Of a stretch of 64,000 nt of DNA, positions 10,655 to 21,716 are shown one piece after another. Position 1 is the stretch's first letter, and each line of letters starts with the position of its first letter. The stretch is from positions 19,806,295 to 19,870,294 of the forward strand of contig OZ026598.1 of NCBI GenBank assembly GCA_964020085.1, given 5' to 3'. A program made the position numbers and the translations under genes. The notes beneath the pieces are model-generated. The model was given only the letters and a program-made list of their open reading frames with translations, was not told where the DNA came from and searched no databases. The DNA comes from Micromussa lordhowensis (Eukaryota; Cnidaria; Anthozoa; Scleractinia; Lobophylliidae).

Positions 10655-10945
10655 AAGTATAAGGACTCCGCATCGCGGGCTCAATTTTGTATCCATATCC
10701 CCTTCTTCAAACCTGACCGAGTACGAGGCCCAGTAAGGCAGATATTTTTATGATAACAATGTGTGAGAAATTTTGTGACATTTTTTATCACGTACGTTAG
10801 GTACAATACAAGTTTATAATCGTGTTTATTTCTCATTTCTATTACTGAGAGCTTACCGTAAATAGGCTAACTTGAACGTAATGGTGAAACAGAGCCCTAG
10901 TAAAGGGAATCAGGGAACCACACGAGGTAAAGAAAAAATATTTTT

Positions 10946-11018
10946 GACCTCGGTGGGAATCGAACCCACGACTTCCGGATTAGATCTACCGTTACTCTGC
11001 CGACTGAGCTACGAGGTC
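10946..11018 (-). tRNA. tRNA-Arg(UCU)-like gene or pseudogene
   Basis: A 73-nt cloverleaf can be read on the minus strand. The acceptor arm is GACCTCG/CGAGGTC, the D-arm GCTC...GAGT, the T-arm GTGGG-TTCGATT-CCCAC. The A and B boxes are good (TAGCTCAGTCGG, GGTTCGATTCC). The anticodon arm is poor: neither register gives five pairs, and U33 is lost in the register that puts TCT at 34-36. It is therefore probably a decayed tRNA or a tRNA-derived repeat head. Confidence 0.55.
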
Positions 11019-11392
11019 GGACAGAAAAAGTCGGGGACGATTTAGATGGTGAATCGCGGCGAGGAGAAAGTAATTTTTCATTTCATATGTACCCTAACTT
11101 GAACGTTATACAGGCTAACCTGAGTGATATTCAGGCTCCCTTAACCGGAGAACAGAGTTTCACTCAGGTTAACCTCAATAATGCCGAGGTTTACACTTGT
11201 TTACGGTTAGCGCTCGACAATGGAAACCGATAGCACGATCAATTATGTCTTCATACGATACATAAACTTTAAAATTCTGCCGTATGTAGACTGCATTTTA
11301 TTCTCAGTCTGCATTTCACCCTCGGTCTACATGTCTGCAGCTGCAGTCTGCAGTCCGTAGTATGCGTTTTGCACCGACCGGTTTCATGCTAC

Positions 11393-11695
11393 GAGGGAAG
11401 GAAGCATGTATTTCTTGCCAAATACAGCACTTGCATTACATTGTCCGCGTTCACTTCATCGCTGTACACAGGGCCGTAGCCAGAAAAAAAATTTTGACTG
11501 AGGCAGTGTCTATGAATAACTTATGACTGAGGCAATCAGTCCATGGTCGAGTTCTCTTCCTAGGTATTAGGTACTATAAACAACAAAAGCCAAAGAAATG
11601 ACCGAGGCAAGTGCCTCGGTTGGCCTGTTACTAGCTACGGCGGTGTGTACATGAAACGAAACAACTCAAACAGGCTTTTATGATCACAATCAGTT
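11393..11695 (-). pseudogene. Decayed BTB gene fragment split by a MITE
   Basis: Segments 11393-11468 and 11646-11695 match the BTB coding strand between the MLPSLADKC-like helix and the SLLELFRF region. There is a 1-bp loss (CTTGCCAAATA for CTTGGCCAAATA) and a 6-bp loss (GCGTTCACTTC for GCGTTCAAGTTCACTTC). The two parts are separated by the element at 11469-11645. This is a fourth, dead member of the BTB array. Confidence 0.8.
11469..11645. mobile_element. 177-bp MITE (CAGGGCCGTAGC family) with target duplication
   Basis: It starts CAGGGCCGTAGCC and ends GCTACGGCGGTG, forming inverted ends. It is flanked by TGTACA on both sides (11463-11468, 11646-11651). That string occurs once in the intact BTB genes at the same place, so the insertion site is certain. 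Internal motifs TTTGACTGAGGCA and GTTGGCCTGTTACTA recur in the copy at 32245-32404. Confidence 0.85.
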
Positions 11696-12074
11696 TAGTT
11701 TTTGTTCACACAACTTGTATAAATGACTGTAAAATGTTGTAGCTTATTTATTCTGAACCCTCTCTTTGGGGTCTTGTGCTGCTGCATAAGATGAGGAATA
11801 TAGGATGGCTTTTTAAGTACTGAGTTTTTCGCAGGTTCTTAGAATCAATAGTTGTAATTTGTGAGGATACAGATTTTGTTTTAATAAGCATATATTTACA
11901 TCAGATAGAGCGGTTTGAATTGAGTATCGAAAGTAATCGGGCGGTTTCTTTAGTTTTGGTTTTACAATGCGCTATAAGGCTTGAGATTTGTTGAGTGGTC
12001 TAATAAGAAAGTAATTGGTTTGGTTTGGTTTTACGACACTCAGTTAAAGACCGATCGATCTAACTGACTGACTC

Positions 12075-12270
12075 ATCATCAAAGTGAAGAATGATCATCG
12101 CAGTAAATTTTCCAACTTAAGCAGTTGGAAAGAAGACGCTTGAAAAAAATCAGGGCTTCAACGGGCTGCTTAAGTTGGAAAATTTACAGTGATGGTCATT
12201 CTTCACTTTCATCTACAGCCGCAATTCAAATATGAATTATTTCATATATACTTCACATCATTTGACTCAT
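12075..12270. repeat. Rearranged tRNA-SINE remnant
   Basis: It carries the SINE body AAGTGAAGAATGATCATCGC and AATCAGGGCTTCAACGGG as at 45363. Instead of the tRNA head it continues into an inverted copy of the body (AATTTACAGTGATGGTCATT). It is thus a palindromised derivative of that SINE family. Confidence 0.65.
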
Positions 12271-12459
12271 CATCATTAGACACATTGAGCGTCTCGTGTA
12301 AATGTTGTCAGAATACCGTTTGCGTGTCAAATATTAACCAGCTCGTAAGGTTGTATGACAGCTTCACGAGTCTGTCACCACAAAAGCGAATTATTTGTAC
12401 AAAAAGTTTATTACACAAATCTTCAATTTGGCATAACATCTATACCAAGAAAATGAACT

Positions 12460-12516
12460 TTAAGGTTTTTAGTTGGGCGGACAGAACCGTTCTGTCCGCC
12501 CAACTGAAAACCTTAA
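12460..12516. repeat. 28-bp-arm near-perfect hairpin
   Basis: The arms start TTAAGGTTTTTAGTTGGGCG and have one mismatch over 28 bp and a single-base centre. No coding role; likely a palindromic mini-element. Confidence 0.75.
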
Positions 12517-13060
12517 TTTTGTGACAAAATTACCAGTATCTCAATTGAGTTTAAATCAAACCAAGCTAGTCAGTCACATTTTCGTCCACCCAGGATGAGT
12601 TACATACGCCCGGGACTCTCTCAAAATTATGTGTTTTATGGCACTGTTGTATTTCGAAGAGAATAATCAGCGTGTTAGTGTATTGCCCACGCTTTGGACT
12701 AGTGGATTGCTATACCTTAAAGTGAAAATAGATACCTCTATTATTCACCGACAGTGAGGTGAATAACTGAAAACCAACCAGAAATATGTGGCTACGATGT
12801 GGATAATGTTATAAAACAACATATAAGTTTCCTTTTCATGTACACCTGATAAAATGCCAACCCGGCCCAGCCTCTTGAATCTAATTTACATTCAAGTCAT
12901 TTACAGCACCCAAACTCAAAAAAAAAATCACTGCAACGCAACTTTGGCCTACAATAGGTTTGAGTGAAACAAGACCTTGTCTAGAAACGATGTAAAAGGC
13001 GCAGAGGTTTTGGCCCTCCCTTGAAACTGAAGAACTTCAGAAAATGGAGATAATTAGCAA
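12517..13060. other. Spacer, nothing recognised
   Basis: AT-rich sequence without a plausible ORF or a repeat seen elsewhere in the window. Confidence 0.4.
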
Positions 13061-13388
13061 TCTCGTTCCCAGAGCCCACGTGCCTTTTGGTCAGCAACAA
13101 GACACGGAGCTCTGGAATAACCAACAAGCTCGTTCGCAGAGCCCTCGTGTCTTTTGCTTTTAAAATTTGATACTGCTGTTCTATCAAAGCCAAATTTTGA
13201 CTTTCCTAATTTTTCTAGTGCGTATTGAACGCCTTTGTGGAATGTATCCACATCGACTTTATCGGCACCAAGCCACGTATGCGCCCTGAAACCGGAAGTC
13301 CTAAAATCTCTTGGTCTCTGGGAATTGATTATTCCAGAGCTCCGTGTCTTGGTGCTGACCAAAAGGCACGTGGGCTCTGGGAACGAGA
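13061..13388. mobile_element. 328-bp element with 60-bp inverted arms (TCTCGTTCCCAGAGCC ends)
   Basis: Arms 13061-13120 and 13329-13388 are inverted near-identical copies (TCTCGTTCCCAGAGCCCACG ... CGTGGGCTCTGGGAACGAGA). The terminal motif CTCGTTCCCAGAGCC is the same as in the tiny hairpins at 37041 and 48454. Short ORFs across it are artefacts of the palindrome. Confidence 0.75.
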
Positions 13389-15004
13389 ATGGATAATTAG
13401 AAGTGGCAGTTTTGGCGGGAACTGAGCGGAGTACGGTTGACCGCTGACCCCGAAGTCTGATAAACTCATAAGTGCACGTGAACGAGGCAGCTCATGACCT
13501 GTAAATAAGTAGTTTTATATAAATGATAGTCCACTCCATTATAAAGGTAGGCACAATAAATAACTCGGAGGAAAACCCTCACAATACCTACAAATTCCTT
13601 CATATAGCTCAGTATATACGAGTGTGTTTTAACGGTTATAACCATATCCATGGCACAGCATTTAAGGCGGGGGTAAACGTGAAGGCTGTTTTGAGGTTGC
13701 TTAACACAACCTTTCTGCCAATATCTTAGTCACGTTTCAAGCGACACTAAATCTCTCTGCTTATCTCATTAACCACTGTTTGGCGGTTTTGTGTAAATTT
13801 TTGGGTGATTTTTGGGCATTTTGGGAAAGAGATATTTTTTCTCAACGGATAGGTTAAATTGAGGAAAATATGAAATGTTGAAGATTTGATGGATTTGGAA
13901 AATTGAAATTTGAAGTGAAGAATTAGTAGACGGATACCAAACAGTCCCCTAGCAACCTGGGGCTCTCTTTTGCGGGGGTCAATTGTCTGGTAGTGTTTCC
14001 AACCCATCTTAATCCCTAACAATTTCCTTTTTTATATCACTTCAAATTTCACACCTATTCATGTTTACCCCCGCCTTAAAGTTACGTGCCTTACGTTCTT
14101 TCGATTTTGACTTTCAAAGTACTTACATTTCGTCGTTGGATTTTGTACCCATCTACGATTTGAAGCCCGTGAAGCGCGCTAGTTTATCCATTCAACATGA
14201 AGTATTCTCTATGAATGATTGATTCCTCGCCAAGATTGGAATCTTTTAAAGAAAAAAGACATTATCATTCGCCTCTCGTTATGCGACTTGCGACTTCTCA
14301 CCACCGAAAACACTACGGGAAGTGTTGTCGATGAACTAATGAGGTATCGCTCGAATATACATCACGGATATATAACATCGCGTACGAAATATTGGCTGGT
14401 GAGCTCTAGTTACAGAATCTTCTAGTTGTCTCTTAAAATATCGCTCGCTTCTGACGTTAATTAGGCACAGTTGTCTCTTATATATGGGTCACCTAAACAA
14501 AATGGCGGCGAGTGACTAACGAGGAAGAAGTACATGGCGACTGCATTCGCAGAACTGCTAAAATCACTTTAAAAAATAGTTCAGCATTATTGCGAGGGTT
14601 GGCTACAAACATAAGATGATCTAGCTAAAAATGATTTTGATTCAAAACTCAAGATCTAATGGAATATAGATTCTTCGTTTCCTCTAACCATTGTTCTTTT
14701 TGTGTGTGTTTTAACAGCCGGCAAAACCTGTTTACCGCGCCGAAAAAGACGATTTTTACTTGTTGTCTTTACGTGAGGATGTACGTACATCAAGTTGAAT
14801 TGACGTTCTGTGAATACACCCGTATTTCGTCCATAGAACTCTTGAAGCTGACAGTATAGTGCGTAAAGGACAATCGTGTCCTCTTTATCGATGACTCTAA
14901 CAGGTTCCCCTTTCTTTCTCTCTCCCTCGTGCTACTCGAAGCATCGACGCAATTTCACAACAATGTTGCGGCTCTAATTACCATATAAAACGGTGCGTTT
15001 TCGT
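13389..15004. other. 3' flank of the minus-strand collagen-like gene
   Basis: No coding region is recognised. This is downstream of the stop at 15005 and may include its 3' UTR, but no clear AATAAA on the minus strand was found close to the stop. Confidence 0.4.
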
Positions 15005-18000
15005 TCAAATTGAACAAACGACGCACGTTACCGCCTTCGCTTTGTCATTCAGGCTATCTAAGTTTTGAGGGCACGATGGCTCGTCGCACTTATAAGCAAC
15101 ATGTTGTATGAATGGGCCTTGACTACGAGTGGAATTGCTGCCTGGTATGCCATCCGCATCGGCTCCCACGCATATGTGCTGCGACCTCGAATTTCCGTGC
15201 TGCCCGGTCATTAAATACCCGAAATATTCCCTCCACATACCGGGATGACACATGTTACGTCCCGGTGTGACCAGCGTGGCAGAGTATTTTTCATGCCGAC
15301 ACACAGCACACGGGACCTGGTGATAGTCAAGAACTCTGAACATGCGCGGATTGGTCTTCTTCAACCTCTCGCAAAGCTCTCCCCACTCTTCGCACTGTTC
15401 AGGTCCAATCGCTGTGAAAATAGTCATGTTTGGCCCGTATTTAACAGGCGATAAGTGAAGTCCACTAGTCACGTTTTTGTTATCCGTATATTCGAAGCGG
15501 TCGGGAACACACAGATAATCTGAGCCAACAGCGGGATTGGAACGGGAATGTAAAGACGCCACTCTGCCTAATTGAAATGGAGAAATAATAAAAGAACTCA
15601 GATAATCTATCAATGCATCACCAAGTTTACAGCGCTAGCCAACGTCACTGATAAAAGAATTACGCCGAAGAGCCATCAATTCCACCGTAGACCATTGTTA
15701 GACCATTAGCCATATATATATAGGGTTTCTCTGTTTTTGCCTATTTGCGTATCGGCCTACTTTAGGCAAACATGCAAGTGTGAACACCGACTGTGGACAT
15801 CAAGCTCTTCTTGCGTAATATTCTGATAGTCCAGTTCTGGTATCTGTCTGTTACGCAACGCTACTTGGAAGTCTTAGCTTTAGTCTTAGCCTTAGTAAGG
15901 AGGGTTGGGCGTCACACGTCCGCATACATGGATGTGTCCTTTTTTTGCGCCTCTCTCTTCTCTTTCGACGTCGAGATCGGATACAAAATCACTTACCAAG
16001 ATTAACATAGAAAGAGGGATGGAGAGAGTGTCCTAACAATTATCACGAGGATTATAACATCTCCTTACCCTATGCCTTCACCACAGCCAATCAGAATACA
16101 GGAAAGCCGTTGTCTATTAGACGGTATTACGTCCAACCTTCTCAGCATGCGACGCTCATATGTCCCGTTGATTGTGTTTGCAACTGTATTTTTTATGGCA
16201 TGGCATTAAATAGTTATGTAACGCTCTCTCGTGTTATACCATAGAATATTCCACTTGTCACTTGTATTTTGTTGGAATACACACTCCTAAAGGCTCGTGT
16301 GTTTACCGAGAAAATACAAGTGACTGGTGGGATATTCCATGATATAACACGAGAGAGCGTTGCATAACTAGTATATACACCGCAATCCGACCTAAAAAAA
16401 AACCGAATAATGAGCAGCCTGATTCCGACGAACTCGACTGAAGTATCGCGCTATGATGCCATGTTACTTTTGCTTTAATTCAACGAGAGGCTAAAATGAT
16501 ATTGACGAGGCGCTATAAGCAAGACGTCAAACTCACCTGAATAAACAGTTTTTACTATTTCATCTTCAGCGGATGGACATTTTGAGCTTCCCCAGTACGT
16601 ATACACCGTACTTCTGGTTCGCTTTGTAGTCCTGGAACTTGTTTGACTCGAGATTTGGGAATTAGCTGTACCGCCAGTTTGCTTTGATCCCCTGCTTTTC
16701 GTTGGCTTTTCTGTCGGTTTACTTGTGGAACCTGGTCTATCCTCTTTTTGCCTGTTCTTTAAATATCCTGTTTTCCCTGTTGCAAAATAAAATCAGTTGT
16801 ATAAAATACGTGCACTGCACACAGTAAACTGCGCGCGCAGAATATTTTGAAACCCTGTGACTGAAATCGACCAGGAAACTGTTGTAAACCGCTGCAACAG
16901 TTTGCCACCGACATTACATGACCATTACATGACCATGCAAGCATTTTTGACAAAAACATAGTCAGGGGAACACATCAGTAGTAGCTGATTGCAAATTCCG
17001 GGCCTGAACCGCGAGTTGCTAAGCAATCGAAGGTTGCTAAGCAACTGATTGGGCTATGGTGGGGACACAATTTTCGGAGTTCTCTAGAGAGTTCCCGCTT
17101 ATCCTTAACTGCTTCATTTAAATCTACCATTGTTTCAATGGAGATTCGCCGAAACTTGCTAGCTAAACGGCGTGCATGACTGAGTTTGAATGGCCTCTCT
17201 AAGGGGAATGTGCTCAAGTCAATGACATTTTTCTACTACAATGTCTAAAATGTACCTGGATGTCTCTGAGATTTGTAGGCCGACGAACACTTTACAAGCA
17301 GGATACTTAGTCTCATTGCATTGTGAGATAATTTGGTTTTATCAACTGAGTTGATAATGCGAATTGGCCACCGTAAAGAGATTCGGAAGCTGACGTTTCG
17401 AGCGTTAGCCCTTCGTCGGAGCGAATCGAGGAATTGTGGGTTGTGTGTGATTTATATACAGAAAGATAGAGCTACGCTATTGGTTGGTGCATGGTCACGT
17501 GAAAAACAACAGAATAAATTAGTTGAATGAAAAGCGTTCGTTGACACCGTGATGATTAAGAGTGTCGATTTGAAAATTAAATTTTTGTTCCGTGCTTCCT
17601 TGATGTAGGGAAAGGCCGCAGACTGCCATATGTTGCTTAGAACGATTGGGGAGATTGATTGATTGATTGGTTTAGAATCGTCTTTTCGTCTTTCTCTACT
17701 CCACGAAGGTGTTCTCGGAATCGGTCGCCTAGCACTACAAACCTACAGATTCTCATAGTTATTTGCTGTATTCATCTTCACATCCATCACATCTCAACAA
17801 TTACATTCCTTATTCTCAGTCTCTTAGACTTCGTCGTCTTTGTAGTGAACTCTGATTTTTCCTTAAAATCAGAGGAAATGTGCGATTTCTTCGACAAACG
17901 TGGCTATCCTGCTTCTGTTGTTCAAGCAGGCCATCATCGCGCCCAACAAATTGATCGGCAGTCAGCACTACAAACGTCACAGAAGGAGAATAATGATAGA

Positions 18001-21000
18001 ATTCCATTCACCCTCACATTTCACCCTCACAACCACGCAGTAAAATCCATCATTCTAAAAAACTTAAACTTACTTCAAAATGATCCCGATACTGGTAGAA
18101 TCTTTTCGCAACCTCCATTAATTTCATTCAAACGCGACAAAAACATAGCTAACTTTTTGGTCAGAAATGCATTCCAAACAAGTTATCAACCCGGAACTTT
18201 TAAATGCGCACGCGCACGATGCAAAACATGTCCTTTCATTCGCAACGTTGAGAGAATATCAGGAGCCAAGCGATCACTGATCATTTCACCTGTACCTCAG
18301 CCAATGCCATCTACTGCATAACTTGCACTCTTTGCAAAAAGTTATACATCGGTGAAACAGGGAGACTACTAGGCGTCGCACAATATAACTGATCACGAGA
18401 GAATTTTAACGCGCACATTTGCCCAAGAGTGTGATGAATGAAAGAATGGAGCATAGAAAATGACATAATGCTAGCAAAGCAACTTCAGTGAGCCTATGAA
18501 TAGAATAGATAGACTCTGAATCAAAACGGACGAGTCACAAATGCGAATTACAACAATTCCGACCTACTCGTTAGTTTCAAGAAGGAAATAAGTGACCTTA
18601 TGAGCTGTCACTCGCGCGCACAGCTTTGCATTGATTTTCTCGGCTCTCCTTTGCAGGTAAATGTTCAGTGTTAAACTAGACGAAGAACCCAAGTCGAACA
18701 CTTTTGTTCCTTGGCCAATAGAAATAACGTCATAAAATGTCCAAAACTATGCAATGGAACCACTTGCATGCAGCTCGTAGTTTGAACACTTTCTGAAGTC
18801 ATTTCAACATGGCCGATATGAATACGAAGCATGGTAAAATGCAGTCGATTTGTTCTGTGCTCCCATACCCGAGGGACAAACTTACTTCCTGTGCCGCCAG
18901 GACACGGCTTTCCCCTGCCATCGGTGCCGTTCTCTGACATGACACATTGAATTCTGAAAGAAATCAAAGAGCGATAAGTCAAGTTATATCAATCGACTGC
19001 AACACGACAATAGAAGACGCAACACTGTTGGTAAATGTAGTGGTGTGATCTTTAGTGAGTTGAGTTCACCCAGCCTCGTTTCACACCGGAGTATCAGCGG
19101 GCTTGTAATTGTTGAGACAAACAGACTAAACATAATGAAGCAACCTTCGATAGTCAATTTCAGAGCGGCCGCTTAGTGCTTCAGAAGCCAAAGGTACACG
19201 GCTGGCCTTCTAGACACTAGGCTCCAAAAAATGCATTAACATTTATGATCTAATTTAACTTTTCCTTTCCGACAATTAAGAGCACTCTGGGTGGCTTTAT
19301 CGCTAAGTCATATACAGTCGAACCTACTCTTACGGGCTCTCCAACAGTAAGGTTACCTTTATATCACAGTCAGTTCGCTTGATCCCAGAGAAATCAAAAT
19401 CGCACTCTCCCGCGAATAATAATCACTCTCCCACCCTTCATCTTCTCATGTTTTCATTTCGTGCTTTTGTTAAATTAAATATTCAATTCTAAAGGTTTAA
19501 TGAATCAACAAAACTCCCGGATTAAGCTTGAGAAATTCCACGAAAATAGAAGTCATTATGGCCTACTGATCTTAAGAGCGGAGCTCACATTTAGTTGAGA
19601 GATCACAAAAAAAATATAACAAACACATAACTTGAAGTGCCTGCTTAGAACTGAGGTTAAGTCGAGTTCGTATCTTAGCCCTAGACCAAATAAAATGTTT
19701 AATATTTCAGGTACAGATGGTCAAAATTATCATCGCCCCTACCGAGAAAGTCATTCACAACTTCAGAAATCTATTGGGAGAGATCTGTTTCTTATGCTTT
19801 TTTCTCTCAAGCTCTGTACTACAAACAGTGAAAATTGTACTTCCTGTTGTTCTTCTTACATTTTCGAGAAAGTTCTTGTTCTTTTTTGTAAAGTCGTTAA
19901 CAAAAGTTAAGTTATTCAAGCCCTGTTGCTTAGTAAACATAAATCTGAAGCATTGATAATCGTCTAAACCCCGGCGACCTCGATGCTTCATCTAAATTCC
20001 GTCCGGCGACAAATTACGAAATAAAAAGATGATGTCAACAAAACAACTTTGTTCTACAACCCAGCAGAAATAATGTAACATTTTCAGCGCCGGAAATGAT
20101 CTCCTACGCACTCTGAAAGAAATCAATAATTTAAATTACAAACGAGTCACTTAGTTACGAGATTTTGAGTAATTTGGGGATTTTTAGGTTGTTAAATAAC
20201 ACCTGCGTGAACATGGTCTATTTGCTCAATGAGCTGTGTGTTGCAAATAATAGCCAAACACAATAAAAGGATGTGATTAATTGCAATACACGTTTACCGT
20301 GATTTTGGTTTCTTTCATGGCCCCAGAATAGAAACTGACGATTTTTAGGAGGAGCTAAAAGGTTTAATTAAAAATGATAGGTGTTACGAATAAAGAAAAA
20401 AATATCTTAAAGACTTTCAAGACTTTTTTCTGCATTTCTTGATATCTTCCTTCAAGGGAGACCTAAAATAGATTTGGACAGAGAATTAGATAAGAGAAAA
20501 CCACAACACTATTTCTGACGCCTTGCAATCCAAAATCCTTAGTTCCTATCAGAGCTTTCAGTTTACTATAAGTTGTGTTTGGGAAATCACATAAAACCAC
20601 TGATGAAGTCATAAAATTTTCATTAACAGACAGGTAGTAGGTAGAAACGGTAACCACATAGGAGTCCTTTCGCGCGTTCGAAAAAAAAAGTCGCCAGAAT
20701 GCCTGGCTTTCTAAGAGGTATTTATACAGTAAGTTCTTCACTGAGCGTTTAACTCACAAAATGGCTTCAAATCCCGCCGAGGCTGCCGTAAAGCAATTCG
20801 GTCGATTGGAATATTTTGAACGAAGATCATACAACTCTCATGCAAGCAGAACCACAAAACCTCGACTTGTGAATAAAACGTCCCTAAGCTGGTTTTCTCA
20901 GGTGTATATAAAACATGATTAATCCAATGACTTTTAGCGAATGCAACAGGGGAACAAATTACTATTTTAGTTAATCCAATGTGCAAAATGGCACAAAAAT

Positions 21001-21716
21001 AATTTTTTTATTGGAAAAACCTAACCGCAGTGCTATGTAAATCCTTCGAACGCCCCCCTGCGAGAAATAACTCTCAACAATAAATGGTCTTCTTTGCTCT
21101 AAATTACAAGTAAAAGTGCCTCATTTTTACTCATTTAGACGCAACATAAACGGCTCTTACGCATCTTCAGAATGTGGTAAGTTCTGTTGTCTCTTAATTC
21201 ATAAAATGTTCGTTTTTTGAAGTGATGCTCAATCTGACAAGAGGTTATTTATTTTAAAACAAATATATAGAATTGCTCTCTCTTCCAAACTATTCATTCT
21301 GCAAAAACTGGCAATTTTTTTTTTGGTCCATCTAAGGCTTACCTTGTTTCCAATTCGTCAATATTCTTGCGTAAAGATTCGACCATAGTCTCAAGCTCTA
21401 CGACTTGAAACTTGATGCTTTCCAAATCCGCGCTGGTTTTGCCTTGGAGAGATGCAAAAACTACAATGACAATGACCACAACAAAACCAATGGCACTCCG
21501 CACTATCCAGGGATTTTTTGCGTTTGTGCAACTCGACTGCATGTGTTTTGGTTTCGGAACTTTTGCTTGGTGATGCACGAAAGGTCTTTTTAGTGGTTTC
21601 GGACTGCTGTGAACGAGCATGGGCATTTTTACGGTACAATTGGAAGATGTCGTTCCTGAATTAGTCGACATCTCCTTGGTAAAGGAAGCCTTTAACTTCG
21701 ATTCTTCCGTCTTCAT
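15005..21716 (-). CDS. Type II membrane protein with short-chain-collagen-C4-like C-terminus (4 exons)
   Basis: Exons in coding order are 21716-21343, 18953-18886, 16776-16537 and 15567-15005. They join in phases 2, 1, 1 into 414 residues with GT-AG introns. The N-terminal cytoplasmic part is basic (about 1-69). A membrane segment (about 70-90, GFVVVIVIVVFASL) and a heptad-like coiled coil (about 94-125, ending ELETR) follow. Exon 2 holds only a broken collagen remnant (NGTDGRGKPCPGGTG). Exon 3 is Ser/Thr/Lys-rich, then starts the C4-like domain (VYTYWGSSKCP). Exon 4 carries its hallmark motifs: NPAVGSDYLCVP, VPCAVCRHEK, TPGRNMCHPGM and a terminal CVVCSI. The C4-like domain is known from sponge short-chain collagens and cnidarian relatives. 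The protein is probably a membrane-anchored extracellular matrix molecule (inference). No furin site is seen. Intron 2 contains a Penelope-like element. Confidence 0.8.
16214..16367. mobile_element. MITE with about 55-bp inverted ends
   Basis: The left end TTATGTAACGCTCTCTCGTG and the right end (opposite strand) TTATGCAACGCTCTCTCGTG continue to pair through TCACTTGTATTTT. It lies in intron 3 of the minus-strand collagen-like gene. Confidence 0.8.
17333..17735 (-). mobile_element. Penelope-like element, 3' end (inverted segment)
   Basis: The minus strand reads GDRFREHLRG and VEKDEKTILNQS, then after frame changes FQIDTLNHHGVNERFSFN and a stop. These are the last residues of a Penelope-like ORF after the GIY-YIG core. 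The non-coding tail contains GACGAAGGGCTAACGCTCG and the terminal TTACGGTGGCCAATTCG...AACTCAGTTGATAAAACC. The same tail recurs near 61785-61950. Confidence 0.75.
17745..18375 (+). mobile_element. Penelope-like element, C-terminal ORF part up to GIY-YIG
   Basis: Plus-strand coding reads SLKSEEMCDFFDKRGYPASV, FHPHNHAVKSIILKN, DPDTGRIFSQPPLISFKRDK, CARARCKTCPFIRNV. After a frameshift it reads NAIYCITCTLCKKLYIGETG, which is the GIY-YIG endonuclease motif region. It stops abruptly at about 18375, just where the inverted segment 17333-17735 resumes the ORF. The two pieces are therefore one element broken by an inversion, or two truncated copies joined head to head. It is non-functional and lies in intron 2 of the collagen-like gene. 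Confidence 0.8.
18954..21342. other. Intron 1 of the minus-strand collagen-like gene
   Basis: No further Gly-X-Y exon was found on the minus strand here, so the weak collagen stretch of this gene is not explained by an obviously missed exon. No repeat family is recognised. Confidence 0.4.

Noticed and set aside
17659..18321. 220-codon ORF as a host gene
   Set aside because: It is Penelope-like element coding sequence preceded by read-through of the inverted segment in the wrong strand.
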